A stretch of DNA of 64,000 nucleotides from contig JAKULF010000005.1 of assembly GCA_022661535.1 (NCBI GenBank), positions 4,154,001-4,218,000 on the forward strand, read 5' to 3'. Below, in pieces: positions 1 through 10,242 of the stretch. Position numbers and translations under genes: made by a program. This DNA is from Eutypa lata (taxonomy: Eukaryota > Ascomycota > Sordariomycetes > Xylariales > Diatrypaceae). The notes under the pieces are model-generated. The model made no database searches. It was not told the origin of the DNA and worked only from the letters and a program-made list of their open reading frames with translations. Numbering within the stretch: the first letter of the stretch is position 1; every line of letters begins with the position of its first letter.

Positions 1-1016
1 TCTACAAGGATGCCTACTTTTAAACCAGATAAGGGTTGTGTTGTGTTGCTCGTGCTTTCAAGCGATTTTGCGAACTGGAAAGAGCCATGGGCCCCAGATC
101 CTAGCGACCTGTCATCAATACCGTCGTATCCAGCGATCGCATCGAGACATGTGGCAGTGTCCAAAACGGACCTAGCAAGCGGTCCAGTATGGTCATCAAT
201 TGCGTCTCCGCTAGTGACCCCAGTATAGGGAACAAGCCCGTGTGTAGGCTTGAATCCAACGCCTAATGTTCTAATTAATCTCATATTTTCCACGTGTTGA
301 TAGGCGTAAACACTTACATCCGCAAAGAGACGCAGGTACTCTGATAGAACCGCCTTGGTCTGTGCCAATAGCAAGATCCATGATACCTCCAGCGACGAGT
401 GCTGCTCCTCCGGATGTGCTTCCACCGGCAGAATACCCCTGCTTGTGTGGGTTCTCGATGGTACCCTGAGCGCTTGTGAAAGAAGAAGTAGAGTTGCAGA
501 AGCTTTCACAGACAGCCGTCCCATGGATATCGGCGCCTGCGTCGAGAGCACGGGTGACAACTGTCGCATCTGTGGAAGGACTCCACGCCGGGAAGGCATC
601 ACTTCCAAAGAATTGTGGTACGCCAGCTACCGCTATACAGTCTTTCAGGCAGAGTGTCTTCCCTGCGAGGGCACCGCCATTCCCATCCCCCTTGATGAGG
701 AATTTATGGGCCCATGCATGGCCGAATTCTTGCTCGGCATCCGATGGGAGTCGAACATTCTCTCGTGGATATCTTTTCAGGTCTGGGATAGGCTGGTAAT
801 CTGGTAAGTTGAGAAGCTGTTCTGCGCAATCGTGTACGGCAGCTAGAAGCATATGGTAATCATCTGAGTCCTTCGGGTCAACCCCAACTCCAATCTCCTT
901 CAATAATTGCTCTGCATCTCCTTTCTTGACGGGGTTGTTACTAGACTACGTTAGCATGATATGATCGAAGTGGTTACTCATACTTACTCCCCAACATCTT
1001 TGAAAAAGACAGACAT
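1..1016 (-). CDS. Amidase-signature family amidase (C-terminal part beyond window)
   Basis: Amidase-signature (AS) hydrolase that would cleave carboxamides to acid plus ammonia. Exons read 1016-988, 940-318 and 262-1, with introns of 47 and 55 nt. The start at 1016 (MSVFFKDVGD) comes from a 29-nt first exon with a GTAAGT donor. The AS Ser-Ser-Lys triad is visible: Lys about 109 in GKTLCLKD, cis-Ser about 186 in GGSTSGG, nucleophile Ser about 208 in GTDQGGSIRVPAS. Splicing the second intron restores LCGCVGFKPTHGLVPYTG, the conserved AS segment, followed by DHTGPLARSV. The reading frame stays open to base 1, so roughly the last third is outside the window. The substrate cannot be read from the sequence; the DHTGP region recalls Rhodococcus-type amidases rather than GatA. 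A deacetylase/imidase-like gene and a permease lie nearby. Confidence 0.88.
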
Positions 1017-1770
1017 CTTGCTCGAAATCACACAGCTTGCACAAATTCTGAAATCAAGCCCTCGCATCCGTTTAACGAAGGAGAAGAATGTTCAGTCGGC
1101 ATCCTGTAAACCAAGCAGCAAAGGACCCCTTGACCCAACTCGAAGCTCTTCCATGTCACTAGTAAATTAGGCAACAAGGCGATTCCATGAGGTAAGAGAA
1201 AGTAAGTCGAGGCATAAGAAACAACCCCATTGTGGAGTCTCAACCTACTAGTTGGTCTACGAAATCTCCAAGTTTATAATCGGGTCATTTGGAGTTATGG
1301 TTTTCGGCTATCTTCACTACCCCAACCTTCTGCTTATCACTGGAGACATTCTGGGCCCACCCCGGTTTGGAGATGAATTGACTATCTATGCCATGTTTCT
1401 TAGTTCTGTCTGACTTTCCGTATCATATTACGAGCTTCAATTTCTTTGATATGGATTAGTCATTTCATTAGGGGGGGGGGGCTCATTAGTAACGCCACCA
1501 AGTCACTATTTTTTCGGCTTAAAAACATGTTGGCGATATGACAGGATAGTGAGTGAGCATATGGGTAAAATATATAATAAAGGGGGTTCAACAAAGTTGT
1601 ATGCCATTCGAACACGTAGCGCCAATTACCCCTGAATCTGATTTCTGGAGTCTATGGAATATTCTAGAATGGCAGGTAAGGTTATAGGGGGGAGAGGGGG
1701 TATACAGAAGTTAATGTCACCAATATTAACTATTAAATCCATAAGCCGCTTCAATATTATGGAATATAGC
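1017..1770. other. Intergenic, no gene seen
   Basis: Promoter of the amidase and 3' flank of the dehydrogenase. I see no coding frame with plausible composition. There is a G homopolymer of about 10 bases near 1,472 and a second G-rich run near 1,688-1,700. Confidence 0.6.
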
Positions 1771-2976
1771 CTATTCTTTTACAATTTGGACCACCAGCCT
1801 GCCTTTAAATGACTTATCCTGATACGCGTCCACTATTCCAGACACCTCTTCAAAAGGTACGACTGTAAGGTGAGATCCCACTTGACTCTTCTCCACCACA
1901 GACATCATCCTCTCCGTCGACTCTCTACTAGCAACGTAACTCCCCCGTAAGGTCAGTTCTCGGAAGACAATGATACTAGCATCGAACCTCCATTTCTCAG
2001 CGGGGAGCCCGAGGAGTAGCAGAGTGCCTCCAATCCTCAGGAGCGTTAAGGCCCACTCGTTGGCTGGGAGAGAGTCGGTGCATACGACAGCCGCAGCGAT
2101 TCCTTCCCCGTCTGTGAAATCAAATATCTCAGTTGTCGCATCCGGTGACGTAGAATCAACGACCAGGTCTGGTTTCAGCTCAGGATTCTGCACTGAGATT
2201 GCAAGTGACCTGCCCTCAGGCCGGCTATCAACTGCAATGGTGCGAAACCCCATTGCCTTTGAGAACTGTACGCCGAGATGGCCTAGACCCCCTATGCCTA
2301 TAACAGCAACAGGATCACCGGCTCGAAGCCCGCTGGTAGCTTTCTCCAATGCTCCCCAGACGGTAGCCTGTAGGAACAAGAAGTTAGACGGAATAGCAAA
2401 TGAAAGCGAGACGTGATCGAGACTTACACCCGCACACATAAGCGGAGCAGCTTGCTCGAAAGAGAGAGAAGCTGGAAGCTTGACTGTGGTTTCAGGGTCC
2501 GCGATCATATACTCGGCAAATGCGCCATCGTGATGGAAGCCGGCCATTTCACGAGTATCACAGAACCTAGGATCCAAGCCACCATACTCACGCTTGGCCA
2601 ACTTGCAACCCGAACATTTCGAACAGGCCTTTTTGAAATTCAAGACGCCCACTCTATCTCCGACCTGCCACCGACCTTCGCATTTAGCGCCAACACGTAC
2701 CACAGTCCCGGCTGGTTCGTGCGAAGGTATCATAGGCAGTTTAGTGTTGAATTGGCCATGCAACACCTGGAGATCTGAATGACAAAACCCAGCTGCATGG
2801 ATCTTCACGAGAAGCTCTGTATCCTCAATACGCGGCACATCTTGAGTGCTGAGTTGATAGGGCTTGTTGTACTAGACACCATCGACAACTTGTTAATGCT
2901 GAGATCATTTCGTATCCATCCGACGGGGACACACCTCGCATAGCAGAGCCGCCTTCATCTCCTGAGGGACAGACAT
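1771..2976 (-). CDS. Zinc-dependent alcohol dehydrogenase (MDR family)
   Basis: Cytosolic medium-chain dehydrogenase oxidising alcohols or reducing aldehydes with NAD(P). Exons are 2976-2935, 2871-2428 and 2367-1771, giving 360 residues, the usual size for the family. The short first exon (MSVPQEMKAALLCE) joins to YNKPYQLSTQDV and supplies the first strand, so the in-frame GTG further down is not the start. The 60-nt second intron contains no stop and can be mistaken for coding; removing it restores MCAGATVWGAL. Catalytic zinc ligands: Cys44 (AGFCHSD), His65-Glu66 (PSHEP) and the Cys of LMCAG. Structural zinc cysteines lie about 97-118, with an unusually long gap before the last (CSKCSGC then RFC). 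The nucleotide-binding loop is GIGGLGHLG. It is divergent from the deacetylase gene across a shared upstream region of about 560 bp. The exact alcohol substrate is unknown. Confidence 0.92.
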
Positions 2977-3534
2977 AGTTGAGTATGTAGTACCTTGGCT
3001 GCTTAGTTCCAATAGCCAATAAGCTGTTCGGTCATTATTTTGTAGCTATGTAATCGTCAACTATAGAACCTACCATGACCTTGACATTTGAATCAAGACT
3101 CGATAATCTACATGGATTAGACCTCTAAAGATATCTCACGATAAGTGCCGGAATTGGGAGAGCCCAATCAAATCGTTCGAGATGATAAGGAGTTGGAGAA
3201 GACTCTCCAACAACCTGCACGAACGACTCCAACCGTCGTCGCATTTCTCACAGTAACCCAACGCTTCTCCGACTACGGAAATCCAAGCCAAGATGTCATT
3301 GCTAAATGTTGCTAATTGAGCTAAGCAGCGTTATCTGGTTATACTAGACTATCGGCATTCTTCCCCGCATTCCGAGTGATTCGTGAAGATCGTTGATATA
3401 CCCCACGTAGTAGCTACGGATATGACGAGCCAAACACTTGAGGTCCTAACAGATTCTCACTCAATATTCTCTTGTTCAATTCTCACGTTATAGTTTATAT
3501 ATGTATTACTGAAGTCAAAAGACACAGTGACACC
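2977..3534. promoter_or_regulatory. Shared divergent promoter region
   Basis: This 558-bp non-coding stretch lies between the dehydrogenase (minus) and the deacetylase (plus), so both promoters must lie here. I did not recognise a specific operator. The deacetylase start has a good context (CACCATGG). Confidence 0.5.
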
Positions 3535-4646
3535 ATGGGGAAGAAAGTTCTCATCAGCTATGGAGTCGACGTGGACGCCGTCTGCGGATGGCTAGGATCG
3601 TATGGAGGAGATGATTCAACGAGCGACATTAGCAGGGGTAAGATTCGATATCCTAGAACTATGTATGCCGGTCGATTATTACTGAACCCCCTATTCTAGG
3701 TATCTTTGCCGGTACTGTCGGGACCCGAAGGCTCCTGAAAATGTTCGCAAAATACAACATGAAAACCACCTGGTTCGTCCCGGGACACAGTCTGGAGACA
3801 TTCCCAGAGGAAATGGCCGCGGTCCGCGACGCCGGCCACGAGATAGGCCTGCATGGCTACTCGCATGAGAACCCCAAAGACATGACCCTCGAACAGCAGA
3901 AGGACGTGCTAGACAAGACTTACAAAATGTTGACCGAGTTCGCTGGAAAGCCGCCCCGTGGAAGCGTGGCGCCGTGGTGCGTTTTGCCTAATACATTGGA
4001 GCCAGTGGGTTAGGGTCGCTAATTTGAGTGCGCTGCAGGTGGGAATGCAGTAAGGAAGGAGGCCAGCTCCTCCTTGACTACGGCATTGAGTACGATCACA
4101 GCATGAGTCACCATGATTGTCAGCCATACTATCTGCGCACGGGCGACACCTGGACTTGTATAGACTATAAGAAGAAAGCAGACGAGTGGATGAAGCCCCT
4201 CGTCAAAGGACAGGAAACCGGTCTGGTTGAGATACCAGCGAGTTGGTATCTCGATGACCTGCCACCGATGATGTTCATTAAATCAAGCCCCAACAGTCAT
4301 GGGTTTGTCAATCCCCGTGACGTGGAGGATATCTGGCGCGATCAATTCGATTACTGCTATCGGGAGTACGATGAGTTCATCTTCCCCATCACCATCCACC
4401 CCGATGTCTCCGGGCATCCGCAGGTGCTGATGATGCACGAAAGGCAAGTCAAATGAATCATCACAGAGGTCTTTTGAGAGTTTATTTTGTGCTAACCCCG
4501 TAACTACTAGGCTTATCGAATACTTTAAGAAACACGAGGGGGTTGAATTTGTAACCATGGCCGAGATCTGTGATGACTTCAAGAGCAAGAACGCACCTGT
4601 AGCTGGTGCAGTACTGCCAGGAAAACCTGGCGCAATGTTGAAATGA
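3535..4646 (+). CDS. Polysaccharide deacetylase-fold hydrolase, HpPgdA/cyclic-imidase type
   Basis: NodB-fold metal-dependent hydrolase. Exons are 3535-3637, 3700-3976, 4039-4443 and 4511-4646, giving 306 residues without signal peptide, so it acts in the cytosol. Residues seen: Asp12/Asp14 in GVDVDAV, the HxxxH metal pair His86 and His90 in LHGYSH, then VAPWW across intron 2 and a late HPD motif. From memory, Helicobacter PgdA uses Asp14, His86 and His90, so even the spacing agrees. This subgroup lacks the secreted chitin-binding context of true chitin deacetylases, and it includes bacterial cyclic imidases that open imide rings. The third intron uses a GC donor (AG/GCAAGT); only that junction keeps frame into the last exon ([10 protein letters not shown]). 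The neighbouring amidase could hydrolyse the half-amide an imidase would make; this is inference. Confidence 0.85.
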
Positions 4647-5347
4647 GAATACCAATGTAGTAATTATGTTTTCCAAATGAATACCTCTGTGAGCATTGCT
4701 GTGTCTTGTTAAATTGAATTATAAAACTGTACATCTCCGCTACGAAGAACCACTCGAGTCTACATGGCTGATAGTTATCTACCTCTAGGATACCTCTTTC
4801 ACTCCTCAACCGATGTAACGGTCTACTAGTCTACCCACAAAACCTGTAATTTTCCTGCGTAATCGTCCCTCACTGATAGCCGTAGTTATCTCCTATTTGG
4901 AGTTGAAAGAGCCTCTTGTGGAGTAGTTGGAGGCGTAACGCACCTAACTACTCCAACTGCGTGGGTCGAAATCTGACTCTATCTATACTCCAACCGGACC
5001 CATCGCCCCCCCTTTAGCGTTCCAACCCAAAGAGTCCTGTAGGAGATTTCCACCTTCCCCAGACTCTGTGATGCGCTATGGCTTCATGAACCAAGCTGGT
5101 GGATCTCATTCGACCCCATCGCTATCTCTCAAAGCAGGGTTCATGGAGAGATAAGGTTACCGTTGCCATCCCGAGCTGTCACCGGAAAGGGCTATCGCAC
5201 AGTTGCCAAAATCGAGATACAAGAATGCACATAAGGGACGCGGTCCCAGAGAACCATTTCCTCTCCGCCACCCTTGACCATCACCATCAGTCTTCGCTTT
5301 CTCCGCCTCATTATAGGGCTTATTAGTCACACGTTTACTCGTTCGTG
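4647..5347. other. Intergenic, no gene seen
   Basis: 3' flank of the deacetylase and promoter of the permease. It contains C-rich runs near 5,006-5,012 and no convincing coding frame. Confidence 0.55.
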
Positions 5348-7045
5348 ATGTCGAGCAAAACATCCGAGAAGGGCGGCGACGCCATATCGCCAGCCCCCTT
5401 ACGCAGCAGTGGTAGCATCGATGCCGTCAAGTTAGGCGAATCTGACGATGCGTTCGAAGTCTTCAAGAAGCAAGAGGGTCAAGTCGACTTCAGAACAGTG
5501 AGTGCACATGAAACCTCCTTTCCGCTAGGGAGATTATACTGCGACTACCAGGTGCTAACTACCGATAATATAGGTGAGCTGGATACACGCATCCGTCATT
5601 TTCTTGAAGGGTAAGTTCCGCCGCCGCCGCCGTCGCCACTTGAAATCAGAAAATTCAACGGTCCAGAGTACTAAATACGAACATAGTCATCTTCGCAACG
5701 GGTGTCCTGACGATCCCCTCCGCGATGTACGTCCTCGGGGCCTTCCCGGGGGCGGTGAACGTCCTCGGGGCCTTCCCGGGGGCGGTGAACGTCCTCGGAT
5801 GGCAGTTCCTGAACACGTACTGCGCCATAATCCAGGGGAACTTCCGCAACTCGCACCCGGGGTGCCACTCCATCGCCGACATGGCGCATGTCGTGGGCGG
5901 CAAGTGGCTGCGGGAGGTCGTCGGCGTGTTCTTCCTGGTGACGTACGCGATCGTGGGAGCCAGCGGCATCTTCGGGGCCTCGACGGCGCTGAACGCCCTG
6001 TCCAACCACGCCATCTGCACCAATTACTTCATGCTCGTGTCCACCGTCGCCGTCTTCATCCTCGCGAGCGCGCGGAAGTTCGAGAAGATCGCGTGGCTGA
6101 CCTGGGCCGGCTTCTTGTCCGTCTTCATCGCCGTCTTCATCGTCGTGTGAGTTTGCGCAGCCCCCGCTTCCCCCCCCTCTTTCCTTGTGACAAAAACGGC
6201 ACAAATAATACACACAAAGATCCCCTAGACTGACTTGCAAAAATTTCAGCGTTGGCGTGACTACCCGTGACCGCCCGGCAGCTGCCCCGCAGACCGGAGA
6301 TTACGAATTCGGATACTTCGCCATCGGACACCCGACGTTCGTCGCGGCCATCACATCCGTATCGACGATCTTCTGCTCCGGGGCCGGGACGTCGGCCTTC
6401 CTCCCCGTCATCTCCGAGATGAAGAGGCCGCGGGACTACAACAAGGCCGTGTACCTCTGCATGGGGATCGTGACGGCGTCGTACCTGTCCTTCAGCCTAG
6501 TGGTGTACCGCTGGTGCGGCAAGTGGGTGGCGTCGCCGAGCCTGGGCAGCGCCGGCGACACGATCAAGAAGGTCGCGTACGGCATCGGGCTCATCGGTCT
6601 CCTGGTCTCAGCATGCCTGTACATCCACGTCGCCGCCAAGTACCTGTTCGTGCGGATGCTCCGCAACTCGCGGCACCTGCAGCAGAATACTGTGGTCCAC
6701 TGGTCCATCTGGCTGGCCTGCACGCTCGGCATGTCCATCGTCGGCTTCCTGATCGCCTCCGGTATCCCCATCTTCAACTACCTGCTCGCCTTGGCCGGGA
6801 GCTTGACCTTCGCCCCGCTGGCGCTCGGCCTCCCGGGATACCTATGGATCTACGACCACCAGCACTACCGGAAGGGGAACTGGTGGCGCGTGACGGTCTA
6901 CTACTTGAACTGGCTCATGATTTTGCTCGCTGTCTTCTTGACTATCGGCGGGACTTATGGTGTTGTTCAGAACATCATTGACGCTTATGCTCGCGGGGAG
7001 ATTGATCGTGCTTTCTCATGCGCCGACAACAGCAACTCCTCCTAA
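5348..7045 (+). CDS. Amino-acid permease, Mtr-like (AAAP/Aa_trans family)
   Basis: Plasma-membrane secondary transporter for neutral or aromatic amino acids, as in the Neurospora Mtr group. Exons are 5348-5497, 5574-5610, 5687-6146 and 6250-7045, giving 480 residues. The start is the ATG at 5,348. Family landmarks: VSWIHASVIFLKVIFATGVL across the two short introns, WQFLNTYCAIIQG, HPGCHSIADM, then YEFGYFAIGHPTF and FLPVISEMKRP. About ten or eleven hydrophobic segments follow the soluble 50-residue N-terminus. The oddity is a perfect 30-bp tandem duplication at 5,731-5,790 that repeats VLGAFPGAVN (residues 78-87 and 88-97) in the loop or helix before WQFLN. It lies on the same strand as the deacetylase, about 700 bp downstream, and would suit uptake for a nitrogen catabolic cluster. 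Substrate is inferred from family only. Confidence 0.9.
5731..5790 (+). repeat. Perfect 30-bp in-frame tandem duplication
   Basis: Two identical 30-base units sit head to tail inside the permease gene, followed by the first 8 bases of a third. Each encodes ten residues. No base differs between the two units, so it is recent, or an assembly effect. Confidence 0.9.
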
Positions 7046-7579
7046 GTTATACATCAATATGGGTTTATATTGAGTAGATGTTTCGAAATCAACGGGGAAT
7101 ATTGGCGGTAATATGGCGAAAGGGAGGACTTAGGTTGTTGCAAGCGTCGGTGAACACTTAATAACTGGTATATGACATGGTTTTGCGTTAAATAATACCC
7201 TTATAAGATATAGCTTCCCAAGCATTTAAATCCCTTCTCCTGCGACTGTATTAAACTAGAGTTCAAGATTCCTCATTGTTTTGAAATTCGGTATATATAA
7301 AAGATATGACATTAACCTTGTTGCTTCATGAAATAAGCACTCACAGTAAGAACCAGTTTTTCATTACTGCAAACAAGTATAATACATGTGCATGTAAATT
7401 TTAGGTATATTAATTATAAAGCATTATTCAATTATCACTAATAGGTATCAATACAAGATCGTGATTTTATAATGACCATATCTACCTACCTACTCAAAAC
7501 TCTAGTAAGGTGTCATAAAGACCTTCATACAATGAAGAATAAATCTCCTTAAAGCAAACCGCAAATCGCCCCTTTATTA
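7046..7579. other. Transition from gene to AT-rich island
   Basis: 3' flank of the permease. Base composition falls progressively toward A and T. C and G in varied contexts persist to about 7,570, after which nearly all sequence is A/T. Confidence 0.6.
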
Positions 7580-7935
7580 CGTAAATGGTAAAACATAAAA
7601 TATAATTAATAAAACATCTTAAGCCTTAAAATATAAACATTAAGTTTTTAAAATATAAAATATTTAAATACGTAATATAATTAATTATAAAATTAATTAT
7701 AATATAAATATTTTTTTATAATATAAATTTATTTTAATATAAATTTAATAAAATATTTATATAATTAAATTAAAATATAATATTTTTATAAAAAAATATA
7801 TATTTTAAAATTAATTTAATTTAAATTATTATTATTTTATTTATTATTAAAAAAAACTTTAAAATATATTTATTATAAATTATTTTAATATAAAGTTTTT
7901 ATAATATTATATTATAAATATTATAATATATAATA

Positions 7936-8155
7936 TAATAATAATAAAATTAAAATAATAATAAATTATATATATAATATATAAATAAATAATAAAAAAA
8001 TATAATTTAAAAAATTAAAAAATAATAAAATATTTATTTTATTTATTTAAAATTAATTTTTTATTATAAATATTTTTATATTTTTTTTAATTTAATATTT
8101 TTATTTTATAAAAAAATATTTATATATATATTTTTATAATTTATAATATAATATT
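7936..8155 (+). repeat. Diverged direct repeat, partner at about 9,466-9,690
   Basis: Both copies run through AATAATAATAAAATTAAAAT, then a shared ATATATAATATATAAATAAA stretch and a shared TATTTATTTTATTTATTTAA stretch, in the same order and orientation. They differ by small indels. Ends are approximate because the sequence is almost only A/T. Confidence 0.6.
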
Positions 8156-10063
8156 AAATTTTTTTATTTATATAAATAAATATTTTTTATATTATATAAA
8201 ATAATTAAAAAAAAATATATATTTATTTATTTATTATATTTATTTTTTAATTAAATTTTCTTTATAATTTTTTTTATTAATTATATAATAACGATATATT
8301 TATTAATATTAAAATATTTATTATAATATAAATATTATATTTTTAAATTTAATATATATATATATATAATTATTTTTATTTTTATAATATATTAAATTAT
8401 TAATTTAATATATAAATATAAATTTTAAAAATTTAAAACGAAATTTTAATAATAATTTTAATAAAATTATTTTAATAAAAAATAATATTATTTAATATTA
8501 AAAAATTTATTAATTTTAAATTTTTTTTAATATTTAATTATTTATAATAAAAAAAAATTTAACGTAAACGAAATTATTATTAATAATGTAAAAAGTTAAT
8601 TTTAATATAATTATAATAATTTAAATTTTTTAATTAAATTTATAATAAATTTTTTATTTTATTATACGTTTAAAACGTAAATATTTAATTATAATAAAAT
8701 TATTAAAGTTTTAAAATATTTATATTATAACTTTTTAAAACGTTAATAAATTATTAAAAAACTTTATTATTTAAAATAAAATAATAAAACTTTTATTAAA
8801 TTTTTTTTAAAATAAAAATATTAAATTTAATTTATAAATAAAATTATTAATTTATTTAATAACTTTTAAATTACGAATTTTTATTATAATATTTTTAATT
8901 TTTTAAAAAAATATTTAAATTATAAAAAAATAAAAAAATAATTATTATTTAATTATTTTATTTTTATTAAATTATTTTATAAATTTATTTATAAAATTAT
9001 TTTTTTAATAATTAATAATTATTAATTTATTAAATTTAATTAAATAAATATTAATTTTAATATAATTTATAATATTAATATTTTAAATTAATTTATTTTT
9101 AATTTAATTTAATTATTAAAATTTAAATTAAAAATTTAAATTAAAAATAAAAATAAAAATAAAAATAAATAAATTATTTAATTTATTATTAAAAAATAAT
9201 ATAAAAAAGTAAATAAATAATAAATTATATATTTATTATAATAAAAATTATTTTTTAATAATTATTTTTATAATTTATATATTATAATATTTATAAAAAG
9301 AATTATTATATTTATTTTATATTTTAATAATTAATTTAATATATATTTAAATATTTATAATTAAATTATTTATATTTTAATAAAAAAAATTATATAAAAT
9401 TAATATTTATAATTAATTTAATAATTAAATAAAAAATAAAATTATATAAAATATATAATTAAATAATAATAAAATTAAAATAATAATAAATTATATATAT
9501 AATATATAAATAAATAATAAATAAATATAATTTAAATAAATAATAAATTATTAAAAAATTAAATAATAATAAAATATTTATTTTATTTATTTAAAATTAA
9601 TTTTTTATTATTAATTTTTTTAATTTTTTTTAATTTAATTTTTTTATTTTATAAAAAATTATTTATATATATATTTTTAAAATTTATAATAATAAACGAA
9701 ATTTAAATTTATAAATTTAATTATTATATTATAAATTATATTAATTATAATAATATTATTTATTTTATTTATAAAAAAAATTATATATTTATATTTATAA
9801 AAAAAATTTTAATTAATTTATAATTAAATTTAATAATTAAAATAATTATTATTTAAATTATTAATAATTTTATTATAATTATATATAAATTTATAAATTT
9901 ATTTAAATAATTAATATATATAATAATTTAAATATATATAAATAAATAATTAAAAAATTAATTTAATATATATTAATAATTATTTTAATTATATATATTA
10001 AAATTAATATAAAATATATTTATTTTAAAAAAATAAAAAAATATTTATATTATAATTAATTAT

Positions 10064-10242
10064 TAATAAATAAAGTATTAATATTATAATTTAAATTATA
10101 ATTATTATAAAAAACGAAAAAATAAATATTTAAAAGTTTTAAAATTATAAATTATATATAAATAAATTATTTCGTAATTATTTATATTTAAATATTTATA
10201 TATTTATATTATTAAAAAGTAATTATAAATATATAAAATTAA
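10064..10242 (+). repeat. Diverged direct repeat, partner at about 11,447-11,622
   Basis: Copies share the segment from TAATAAATAAA(G/A)TATTAATATT through ACGAAAAAATAAATATTTAA to TTATAAATATATAAAATTAA. Several differences are CG or G in one copy against TA or A in the other, the RIP direction. A reverse-complement fragment of the same unit lies at about 37,226-37,262. Confidence 0.65.

Noticed and set aside
2368..2427. 20 extra residues in the dehydrogenase (VSLDHV...LFLQ)
   Set aside because: This is a 60-nt intron without stops, with GTAAGT donor and CTACAG acceptor; removing it restores the conserved MCAGATVWGAL.
5574..6233. Long frames in other registers over the permease gene (both strands)
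   Set aside because: GC-rich third positions keep shadow frames open; only the permease frame has family similarity and consistent splice sites.
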